Shown here: positions 12,131-22,935 of the stretch, piece by piece
Position numbering within the stretch: the stretch's first letter is position 1
Layout: the number at the start of each line of letters is the position of its first letter
Source: Macrotrachela quadricornifera
Lineage: Eukaryota > Rotifera > Eurotatoria > Philodinida > Philodinidae
Direction: 5' to 3'
Length of the DNA stretch: 64,000 bases
Assembly: GCA_022393335.1 (NCBI GenBank)
Contig: JAJEKB010021113.1
Location: 236,665-300,664, forward strand
The notes under the pieces: model-generated
Databases searched by the model: none
Told to the model about the DNA's origin: nothing
What the model saw: only the letters and a program-made list of their open reading frames with translations
Program-made: the position numbers and the translations under genes

Positions 12131-13769
12131 TGGATATACAAAGTACATTGAAACGATAGTATAAATGAGAATGAGCAAATATACTTTTTTTGCTTTTCTT
12201 GTTTGTTTTATTATAGGACATTTTCACGCACTTTTTCTTCTTCCCAAGCTCTCTCCTTATGTACACTGATAAAAAAAATTCGAAGTTATTTGTTATATCA
12301 TAAGAAAAGAGACAGCAAGATGCATTTTTTTAGCGTCTGAATTTTCAAGATTTATTCGATGAATTGTGTGACGTCATTGAGTATGTCTATCGTTTTCATA
12401 TTGTCTTTAAATTACATACGCATGTGAAAACCGGGAACAAACAGAAAAAAATTTCTCTCGTTGATCATTTTCCCCATTAAAGTCTCGATTTCTCAATGAA
12501 AAAAACTTTTTGAAAAAAAGTATCCATACTTTTGTTTGTCTTTAAATGACGATTCGAATGACATATAATGATCGGAGAAAAGTTTCAAAACTAGGGAGGA
12601 GATAGTTTTGCAAGAGAGGTAGCTCATTATGTTGAATGTTTACTCTTGTCAACAGTTGTGCAATACGATTCTTTTGGCTTTTGTAACTCAAAGACACATG
12701 ATTAGACTCAGTTTTTGATGCAGAATCCGAATATATCAAAATCGAAAAACTATAGCGATTGAAAAGTGATAAGATCTCAAATTTTCTCGAAATGATTCAG
12801 TTTTTTCGTTTTTTTTATGCTTTTAGTATTTTACGATTTTCTTCCCCAAAACTTGTTTAAAATTTGAATAAAAATGTAATATTCAGAATCATTGCACTCA
12901 GAACTACCCGACTATGCAAGTTTCTACGAAAGATTGAGATAGTACTTGGCTTTTAAGTTGCGAGCACCTTAAATATATATGAAGAGATCGAAAATTTTGT
13001 GGAAGCATTAAATTCTTATTGTTACTTCAACTTTTTTTTGGATAGAAAGCAGTTGCTACCTTTCACTTCCCTTTGATGCCATCTACGAACTTTGATAAAA
13101 GAAAATGAATCGCTTAATACTTATGTAATAAGAATACATCCTTTTTCATAATCCTGCACATTACTGTTGTGAAAGATAAATCTCTTGAATAAGTATGTAA
13201 TTCTGGCACAGAATTCTGGAATTGAAATTAGTCGATGAACTTCTGAATTGATACGAATCCTGAAGTCAAAAATAAATTCCTAGCAATTCCGAAATGCTAT
13301 CTTCAAATTTTTTCTTACTTTCACCCTCATGAATATTACTGCTGTGAGGGATAATCTCTTTTAAAAATAAATAAGTGATTGTGACACGGAATTTCAGAAT
13401 TGAAGTTAATCATTGTGGTTCCGACATCAAAAAGAATTCCTAGATATTCTGTATTTGCGAACATCGACGAAATACAATTAATATCGATTAAGGTTCTCGT
13501 GTTGAAACATTATCAAGTTTTTGGAATTGGACGGAATTGATTTCTGGGCGGAACTGGTTCCACAATGCTCAACACTGAGAAATAGAATGACTGTTCTATC
13601 TAATTTATTTTCAGATATTAAATTATTATTAGTTATTTAAAGGAATTTAGGATTCTTTGACTAAAGACTAAACTGTCAAGCAATATTACAGGTAAATATT
13701 TAATTTTAAAAATTCTTCATTGTATCATTCTTGACATCATTTGATGAAAAGGTGATTGTATCTTTAAGA
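12131..13769. other. Intergenic; includes a ~170 bp imperfect tandem duplication
   Basis: No gene was seen. At about 13130-13310 and 13311-13460 two diverged copies follow each other. Shared landmarks are ATTACTG(T/C)TGTGA-GATAA, CACNGAATTNNNGAATTGAA and AAATTCCTAG. The stretch just before the next gene (about 13690-13769) may hold a 5'UTR intron, since AGGTAAATA lies near 13690 and CTTTAAG just before the ATG. Confidence 0.4.
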
Positions 13770-16700
13770 ATGTCTACTGAAACTGATGATACATTGACAC
13801 TAACGACACTTGATCGCCCATTTCAGCTTGAAATGGTAAATAACGAAGGAAATGATCAGCTTATTCTTGGTACTACTTTGTGGGATCCAAATATATTAAT
13901 AGAAGACATTCAATCTGATGATAATACAAGTGAAATTGATTATAAAATCTATATAGGAGATGAGGTGCCACTAGTGCAAAATTCAAGTAAGATTATTTCT
14001 CACTTTTTTACATAGTCTGATTCATCTTTCGTCACTGATCACGAATATCACCATTTAAATATTTCAAGTCCTTTTCTCTATGGAGAAAAACTCAGAAATC
14101 GCCATATATCGGAGAATAATGTCTCTAAAGTTGTATCACAAACTAGACGATTCAAATTAAGATTTTCTGAATAAGCATTGAAAACTAATTGAGCAAGTGG
14201 TTTTTAAATCATTTTAGATGTAAATTTCTGTCCGCCAAGGAATGTCTATGGGGCGGATGCTAGGACTAAGTGACCCATTTTGTAAACCTATCTAGTTTTT
14301 CAGATGAAAAGCTATACCTTTGATTTATACGTCGTTAGAACAACCATAGCTTGCTCTTCAAAAGTGAGGAAAGCTTTTTTTTAAATTCTCTTTTCTTGCT
14401 GAGAAAATCAATTATTTTGAAATTGATAGAAAAAACTTAGCAAACTGAACTCGTATATAAGGATTTTGACTATTAATAATTTATTTTCATTCAAAATAAA
14501 CTTGATATTCGGAATCAGCATACAAAATACTACGGAAAATCTACATTTCATTAAAAAATTTTCCTTAAAAATTTGACTAGTAGGAGATCTCAGAACAAAA
14601 TTGAACGCGAAAGAGATAAGAGGGCACAGTGGGCAACTTTCGCATGGCAGACGGACATGCATCTTTTTTGGTTGAAAACCGATTTTTACTAGTCAGAGCA
14701 AGTTATATATCACTTAGAAAGTTAATTGTGACAGAATAAACCATTTTTTGAAAAACACTTTTTTGTAAAAATCACCCGGGGGATCCCTTGCGCAGAGTTT
14801 TCGAAAAAATTTTTTCTCAAAAAACATATCGTGTTGTACCTCGTTCGATGTAGTTTCATCGGTGGTTCCGAATATCACGTTTTTTTTACATTACGAAATT
14901 ATTCTAATTGACAAAAATAGCGATTCCCAGCTTGAGAGTCCGATTTTAGGGTCTTTTTTAATTCGTTCTAAACTCACTCGCACAATACGACGTAGATAAC
15001 CAACGATAAATTGACATGAAGGTATCCAGCTGGTAAAAACTTGAGCTAATCAAATGAAAATTCTTTTTACCGTTCGAAAAATACATATGACTTATTTTTT
15101 AAGCTTCTCTTGCATATAGATCACAAAAACTTTTTGTCCAAATAACCGTTTTTATTATATACCGTTCGATGCTGCTCGATGGGCTCATTTCGAATATCAC
15201 CTTGGTTATACACCAAAACGATATCTTCTTTACAAAAATAGGGCGTCTCTGGCAAAACTTGAATTTTTTGAGTCTCATAGCACCAGTTATGCTTGTCGAT
15301 GTGAAATGACGCTATGACCTATGATAAATCACGTATAGGAGAATAAGTGGTGAAAGTTTCAGCTCAATCGGACGAAAATTGTTTAGGAGGAATAAAAATA
15401 CGAGAAGGCTGGGTTTCACAACCACACCGAGCGCAGGAACCTACTTTTTTCGAGAAGCACCTACTGATATATAGAATTCAATGCAGCTTGACGAGCTGAG
15501 TCTAAATATCACCTTGGTTTTCCACCAAAATGTTTCTGTATTCGCAAAACTAATGATTCCTGCGCGGAAACCTAGTTTTCTAGAAAACCTCCAGTTCCGT
15601 TTCTGTTCAATGATGTGACATGGCACGATAGTCAACATTAAATCACACATAGAGGAATAATTGGTGAAGTTTCAGCTCAATCGGATGACAAGTGTTTGGG
15701 AGACGCACAAAATACGGTATGACAGGTTTTTTTGTCCTACTTTTGGCCCAGTAAACATTTTATAAACTATACCAATCCTAATGAATGCTGCAATATCGTT
15801 GATTGTAACCTTGAAAATTACTTATGGAAGCTGAAGTGGCACGAAAATGACGAATAATATAATTTGACGATTTAATAAATCTGATTGTAAGAAAAAAGAC
15901 TCATAAAGACGCAATAACAGCTATTAAAAAGTAGACATTTTGAAATTGTAACGATGCATCCTTAATTATTTCACAAGATGCGAGAGCTATTATCTTACCA
16001 TTAGAATCATTTTATGAAGATATAAAATCGTGTCAAAATTATCGAGTTTCTCTATCTAGGAGAACTTAGGATACCGTGCCATACTTACAGGAAAATTTCC
16101 TCATCCATATGATCTTCACACTGTTCTCATGTAGCTTATACCGTATGTTTCTTAATAGATGCGAATATCGTATGATTAAAATCCTAGTCTGGCACTTAGA
16201 CAGCTGAACTATTGACACGTGTATATCTATATCTTACGAATTAAACTAAAGAAGGTCGTCAACAATCATGTAGTTTCGATGCTAACTTTACGAGTTTAAA
16301 ATATGAAACAAGAGAGAGCTGGTACTATATTAGCTACATTGAGTGACTGGATGTTAAGAGTAGTAAGACTAAACTCCTATCATAGTCTATCATGAGTGTT
16401 ATAAAATCATGTTTCAATGAGAAAAAATGAAGTTTTTCTACTTGTGAATTTTTAATACACAAGATGATCAATATCAGCTGATAGATCTCTCGTTCGTTAG
16501 GCTGCGAAATATTCTCGTTTTTTGCTACATATTTTCAACAGTTGTTACTAATCGTATTTCACAGTGATGAAGCTATCAATTTTATTCTGAAATCACATTG
16601 AATATACAAACTTTTCATTTTTAGAGGATCCAGAATTTGCTGTGCGCGACACATACAGGGAGCTTCGTTGTGAAGGTCATCCTTGTACCAAATGCGGCAA

Positions 16701-16953
16701 CTGTCGTGATTGGCACTTTACTGGTGATGAGGCAGCTTGGAGATGGATCCAAGGCTGGATAGATTGGAACATAGATGATTGGAAACGTTTTCACAATCAT
16801 AAAAGTTATAATCTTTTCAAGTATCGTGATGATGCAACATGTGCTGCTCGTGGTTATGTTCCTTATGCTCCTCCTCTTATTGTTCCTTATCCTCCTCTTG
16901 GTGCTTATGTTGCTGCTTATCCTGGTCATTTATGTGTCTGTGAAATGCATTAA
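13770..16953 (+). CDS. Cys/Trp-rich protein of unknown function, two exons
   Basis: Exon 1 (13770-13986) starts MSTETDDTLTLTTLDRPFQL and is acidic, ending ...VPLVQNS in phase 1 at TCAA|GTAAG. Exon 2 (16625-16953) follows TTTTTAG and reads KDPEFAVRDTYRELRCEG, then a zinc-ribbon-like CxxHxCxxCxxC cluster (CEGHPCTKCGNCRDW), a Trp-rich segment (WRWIQGWIDWNIDDW), a Tyr/Pro-rich stretch and a CVCEMH end. The total of 546 nt closes in frame (181 aa). There is no signal peptide or TM segment. The start at 13770 is preferred over 13731 because an acceptor-like CTTTAAG immediately precedes it. The 2.6 kb intron is very long for this window and carries repeats. Function is not recognised; the Cys cluster suggests metal binding, which is inference. 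Confidence 0.7.
14830..15735. repeat. Three imperfect ~300 bp tandem copies inside an intron
   Basis: Copies begin near 14835, 15160 and 15455. Shared words are TTCGATG-AG, TCCGAATATCAC or TCGAATATCACCTTGG, ACACCAAAA, AAATCACG(T/C)ATAG-GGAATAA-TGGTGAAAG and TTTCAGCTCAATCGGA. The second and third copies are most alike and the first is diverged. There are no open frames through the repeats. Confidence 0.65.
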
Positions 16954-19857
16954 GTGGGTCTTGATGAAAAATATCATTTTCTCTATAATGGCGTTTTCTG
17001 TGTCACTTAGCAGGAGTTAAAATAAAAAAACAAAAAATCATCAAAAATTTTTCTCCCGACATAGAGGTTGGGAGGATTTGCTAGGGAGGTGGCCAAAGGC
17101 CGACTCTTAAGTGACGGAGAGCTTCATAGAGCAAAATATTTATTATAAATTGCAGTAGCGTACGATATTTATATTAAAAGCTTGAGAAGATGACATGAAG
17201 TTGAGATAAAAATATTTTAATATGAAAGATGTCGTTTATTGACTGATGCTTTGAACGCATAGGTGGTGTGATATTACTTGTTTGACTATTCGTTATGGAT
17301 GATTTCTTTTAATATCGTTTCAACAAAAATTTATTTATTCGAGAAAAATTGAAATAAAAATAGAATATATTTTTCATTTGGTTGAAAATCAACGGAGCAA
17401 TCGCTTCTATTCAGCATAATGAAAATATTTATTTGTATTTCACGGTATTGAACAAATGTTAGTTTTTTTTGTCTATCTTGCTTTATTTTCACATCTGATG
17501 TGCGAAATAGACTCTTGCTGAAATAAATAAAACAATGGTTAGACAACCATCGTTGTCGGAAATATATTTATTAGCATTACAAATTTTCCAATAGAAATCA
17601 TTAGCAGCAAATTTCTTGTCGAAGTAAACTAATTGTTTGTCACAATCACTATAGCTATCAAGTATAAAGGAAATCTTGGATCCTCATCGAAACTACGTTC
17701 ATTAACTTTAATAATTATGTATACTGTTTCGAAATTATAAAAGAGTATTTCAAATTGTTCACGAAATCCATGCGGATATCCGAATATACATGGATCCTAG
17801 CATTTAAAACGTCACTCTAATTTGTTTGATTCCAGCAATGTAGAACATAGCGATCATAAATTCAAACTAATAAAAAGAAAATCGCTACATCTCCTACTTT
17901 CTGTTCGTCACAAAATTATGTTTCTATTCTATCTTTGGCCTATTGCTGCTTCATTTGTCCATCCAATAAAAAAACAGAGGATAGGAAAAGCCGCAATTAG
18001 TTTGTCATAATAAAAGAAATGATAACTCTTTCATACTAAAGCCAAATATCTTCACGCCTGTTTTTCTTTCAGCATACTGAATACACTTGAGCAAACAGCG
18101 AAATTTATCGATTTTCATAGACAAACATGATCTCGATAATTCGCATCATAAACAGAAATGGATCGTAATAACCAGTTTCAGTCTGTTGTATACTAATCTC
18201 ATTAAACACGAAGACACAAATAATTATTATGTATGATAAAAAAAAAGATTCAAATCTAACGTAAATTGTTTCTCCACTCCCTCAAATTATGGGTAACTTC
18301 ACTTCAACATCGATATAATATTTCCAGAAAAGCATCTTCCAAAAACAACAATAATCCTTGGAACTTCTAATATACTAGAAGATACGATAAACAATTGTAA
18401 AGCTTCTTCATTCAAAAACAGCTCATACAGCGCCTTCAATATCAGCACTATTCTCGTCGTTTCTCCAAACCAAAATAAAATAATATTATTCCTTTTATAT
18501 AACATCCTGAAGTAAAAACACAGATATCCAATTAATGAAATTCCATTCCTCTTTTCTAGCTCAACTTCAAATCATTTTTCACAAACAAAACCAATTCACC
18601 CATCAACATCATGATTATAAAATTTACCTATTCTTATACTAAATTGGTTCCTAAACATCTGAACTCAGATGATTCCAATTAACGACTCCATTTTAGAACA
18701 GCGAAAAATACTCGAAATATTCCCCTGCCACTAAATCCACTTATCTCACATTACATCACAAAGCATCGTTACTACTAAAACTTCTCTCCACCTCTTTGTT
18801 CACTTCGAAGCAAAGCTAAAAAAAAATATGTAGAAAAAGAGATATTTCCGGTTTTATTTTATTAAATCATGAAGATAATTTTTAGTTGTATTGATATTCA
18901 ATTTGACCCTCTGAATTAATATATGCGAAGTTTTTTTGACGTCTTTTTCAGAAAAAATTTCTAGGTTTCTAGGAAACCCTATGAATTTGTCATATTCAAG
19001 TTTTTTTAGAAGTGTGCGAAATTTGTTGCAATCATGCTTGTTCTGTTCTGATGTTACTAGTAGTGAGATATGGATTGAGTTTATATATGTTAGTCATAAA
19101 TCATACGATGGTAGGTAGTTTATTGCGAATGAACCGTTAAAGACTATTGTTAATGAAGAGAAATTTTAACCAAAACTATGTTTCCTTTCCGAAATATCAT
19201 ATTAATTGTTTGGGTTATGGCTTAAGAAGGCCTATAATTTTGCAACATCCTATAGAATAGATTTTTTTATAGAGTTTTTGTTTTCCTTTTCAAGCGTTAA
19301 AAAAGCAATGAATTTTGTGCTCTTTTCAAAAATGGCCTTAGAAATTTTGATTCAGTCTTTTATTTGGGAGTGATGAAATAATCTTTGTAACGTTTAAAAA
19401 ATTAGTTTAAACGAACAAATATTCCATACATTTTCATATTAGAATCTTTATTTATAGATCAGAAACTACTCAACAAAATGCACTATTCGATTTTCTTTTT
19501 TTCTTTCGACGAGGCATCTTACTTTTTGAGTTTCCTAAATATTTATTTTTAAAAAAATCGACTTTTTGACCAATAGCTATCCTATGATGAAAGGAGTTCT
19601 TGAATAAAAGTTACAACTTGGCGTAATATCATAGTTTGTAGAGAAATATTTGCTATAGAAAACGGTTAATTTCAATAATTTTTTGCATGTTTGAAAAAAT
19701 GTTTAGAGAATAAACAAAAATCGGTCCAGCCATCATTAAGAATAACTTTTCAGATCTTTGAAAATATCCTTCGCTACTCTGTCAAAAGTGAACAAATATT
19801 TTACACAAAAACTTATTAATTATCTGTTAAAGGAAAGTTCTTTATCATTTATTTTAG
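16954..19857. other. Gene-free stretch of ~2.9 kb
   Basis: No exon with recognisable content. At about 17050-17105 there is a GC-richer patch with short inverted words (GGTGGCC / GGCC). Small open frames (62 codons at 17822 and 60 codons at 18936) lack motifs, signal sequences or splice context and are treated as chance. Confidence 0.4.
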
Positions 19858-20263
19858 GTTAATCGATATAAATTATCAAATAGACGTTCAATTATTTTAC
19901 TTGCTAAATGTCATCCTGTTAATCTTGGTATGATAAAAAAATAAAAATTTTATTAATTTTTTATTTTATATTATAGGTTGTGCCCATGGACATCCAAGTT
20001 TTCTCATGAGTAATTCATTTACAAATCAAGTTCTTGCTCAAATTGAATTACATACTAAAAATGGTAAATTTGATTGTTTTTTATTTGATAAAATATATTC
20101 TATATGTATATATATAAATATGTAATTTTAGCTTGATGAAGTAGTTGCTGCTGGTGATCCTGAACATCTAGTTGTTCATTTCAGTAAAATAACTGATGCA
20201 CAATCAAAATATTTAGATTTAAATGTTACAAGTCCGTTTAAACCTGAACATTATCGATATTAA
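19858..20263 (+). pseudogene. Broken 3' fragment of S-adenosylhomocysteine hydrolase
   Basis: Three pieces match the C-terminus of AHCY, which hydrolyses S-adenosylhomocysteine to adenosine and homocysteine. Piece 1 (19858-19927) reads VNRYKLSNRRSIILLAKC. Piece 2 (19977-20063) reads [20 protein letters not shown] and IELHTKN. Piece 3 (20132-20263) reads LDEVVAAGDPEHLVVHFSK and ends PFKPEHYRY plus stop, the family's hallmark C-terminus. The first junction splices in frame (CTTG|GT...AG|GT). The second does not: phase 1 meets phase 0, and the dozen residues normally found there (the YVLPKK region) are missing. Nothing of the N-terminal ~350 residues is visible upstream. Substitutions such as LLAKCHPVNLG for the usual LLAEGRLVNLG also suggest relaxed selection. 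It kept introns, so it is a DNA-level duplication remnant rather than a retrocopy. Confidence 0.8.
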
Positions 20264-20461
20264 TATTATAATACCCATGATTCTATGGTTATATATCTTT
20301 CGTCAGAATCAAATTTAATAAAATAATCAGATGATATTAATTATCTAAATATATCTTTTTTGAAATAAATGATTAAATTTATTTATTCAATTGCATAAAA
20401 GAATTACATTTTGATAAAATAATAGACATAATTGTTCTTGTCTTTTTGTTGTTGCTTTTAT

Positions 20462-22603
20462 TCATTGAGCATCAGTAACAGTAATTTTATAATTATTTAT
20501 TTCAGTATCAATTGTTGGATCGATTTTAAAATTCACTGGATGACTTGATTTAGTTTCTAAAATTTTATGATGATGCTTTTCATGAATATATTTTCTTGCT
20601 GGTAATATATGATCAGTAAATATAGCTTCAAGTCTATATTCAACATTAGCTTTAATACGAGCAGTATCAAGCCAATATTCAAATGGACATGGATATTTTT
20701 TTGATGTACATATAAAATCAACTTGATCAATTATTCGACCTTTATCTTTATCATCAATAAGTTCTAATTTAACTTGAGTTGCTGGTAAATCATGACCTTT
20801 ATCATGTTTATCATGAATAATTTCACCACGAATTATAACAAATTCTAAAGAAAAAAATAATAAAAATATTTCGAATTGACTAAAAATGTTAATCGTTGTA
20901 TTTCAAATTTTATAAGACATTTACGAGGAAAAGTTTTCATGTGTCAACCAACAATCGGGATAAGATTTTGCCTACAAGTAGAATCTGTTAAGACTACATC
21001 AAAATCAAAAGAATACAGACGAATGATCTCTTGATCAAGAGTTATGATCATTTGGTTGATTTTTCGATCTCTAGATAGGCATCAATGAAAAAATTAAATG
21101 ACAAAATTTTGACCTAGAACTTTACCTAGAGATGGACGCCTATGTATGTTTTCTTCTTAAGATATTAAATGTTCAAAAAATGATCATATATCACGAAACA
21201 AGGTCAACAGATTGGACGTTTTCTTTGTCCAATATTCCAAGAAGAAAACATAATTAAGACTTGAAGATTTTCAAACTATCTAAGGAATACAAGGTCTATC
21301 CCTAACCAAAATACTAAATCTAAATTCTAAAATGATCATCATTTTTTATGATTGACATTTAGGAATCTTTTTTCGTTAGTATCGAAACTTTTATTGTAAT
21401 ACCATAAAATAAAAAATATAAAATGACAAGAAATATTTCTAGTTTTGATTTTTTAACTCTTCTTCTAAAAGATTTTTCAATTGCTTGATTTATTAAATTA
21501 TTTTTCGCATCTATATATCCAAAGGAATTCGAATTTTAATACGGTATCAATCGTTCTATATGTTAAGAATTATGGCAATGCTTCAGTGTCGAATTTAGTA
21601 AAATCTTACAATTTAATACCTTATTGACATAAAGAATTTCTTTCATCAGATAATTTAAACGAAATTTAATTTAAAATACTGAATATTACAAAATAATCAA
21701 TATCTAGTCTGATCATATTGGACCAATAACCAAAGATGAAGTTTAAAAACTGCTATAAATTAGTACTTTATCTTGTCTTCGAGCTATAGAGAACGCTAAT
21801 GATCATTATGCTAATTATTGATTTTATTCATCATTTTAGATTAGATTTAGTTTGATCCGTCACATGAATAATATGTTTCTGTGACGATCCGACATCAAAA
21901 GCCTAGAAATCCCATTTTTGACATTCATTAATTTAACATAAAATTTGCTGTTGTTTAAATTAATAGCATTGCTCTCGACAAACACATTTTAAGCAAATAT
22001 GTAAATAAGACATATTACTATGTATTCATGTAATAAACCTTTCAATACTAAATATTTTACAAAAATTTCAAATTCTATGATCAGAACTTTTGATTAGTCT
22101 TAAGTAAATTATTCGTAGAAGAAAATAAAAATATATATTTACTAATTGTATCCATATTTATATTCAATGTATCAATATTATTTTCCGGTAATTTAACATT
22201 ATCTTCATATATATATGCTGGTTGCCATATCATACAAACAATAAAAAAATTTGTTGCATTTTCAAGTTTAAAATCATGATCATTTAATACAATTGAATAA
22301 TTAAGTGGAAATGTACTAGTTGTAATAGGTATTAATGAACTATGAAGAGCTGTTTTATTAATAAATACATTCATTGAAAGTATCATATTTAAAAGATTGC
22401 GTGTTGCACCACCTGATGGTCCATGTATTTGACCTTCAAGTAATGTTTCATTTACTAAAAATTTTTAAAAAAAAGACATAAAATTTAATAAGAATTTTAA
22501 AATTTTGATTTAATTTACATGGTCCTTTACGAATTGCTTTAGCATTAATAGATAATAACCAAGTAAATATAAATAATACAACATATATCCATAGTTGTTG
22601 CAT
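20462..22603 (-). CDS. Secreted protein with two YbaY-like beta domains
   Basis: Exon 1 (22603-22519) encodes a signal peptide, MQQLWIYVVLFIFTWLLSIN. Exon 2 (22454-22143) gives a domain starting LLEGQIHGPSGGAT with TSTFPLNYSIVLND. Exon 3 (20844-20462) gives FVIIRGEIIHDKHDKGHDLP, then VKLELIDD, PCPFEYWLDTARIKANVEYR, and ends ITVTDAQ. The pattern (G-I, Lx-A/T-VxLxD, PF-x-DxxxIxxNxxYxLxA) matches the YbaY / YscW-type lipoprotein domain known from bacterial outer-membrane lipoproteins. Exons sum to 780 nt (259 aa) with matching phases. The second intron is about 1.3 kb and could hide a further exon. It converges with the AHCY fragment, whose stop lies about 200 bp away. Secretion is well supported by the leader. 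The two-domain assignment is better for exon 3 than for exon 2, and the function is unknown. Confidence 0.6.
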
Positions 22604-22935
22604 GTTTGTAAAGATTGATAAAACAAAAATCGAATAAAATAAAGAAAAAAAATATATCATAGATTGAAATAAATTATTTCCATATGTATTTTATTTTGTC
22701 TAATAACTAAATCATTATTAAATTGAAAGTTTTTAATATACATTCACATATATTTATAATTAGTTTTCTATTCAACATTCTTCTATGTTCGATAAAAATT
22801 TAAATTCAATAATTAATATCATATTTATATCTGTATTATTTTGTCTGAGAATGATATTGTTTACGTAGGAAATACAATAGTATAAATAATCTTTTGATTC
22901 TTTTCGATACTATTTTATTGTTGTTTTTATTACGA

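Noticed and set aside
16775..17020. Leu/Ile-rich plus-strand open frame resembling membrane helices
   Set aside because: It is an alternative frame of the Tyr/Pro-rich codons of the Cys-rich gene; the spliced frame explains the region better.
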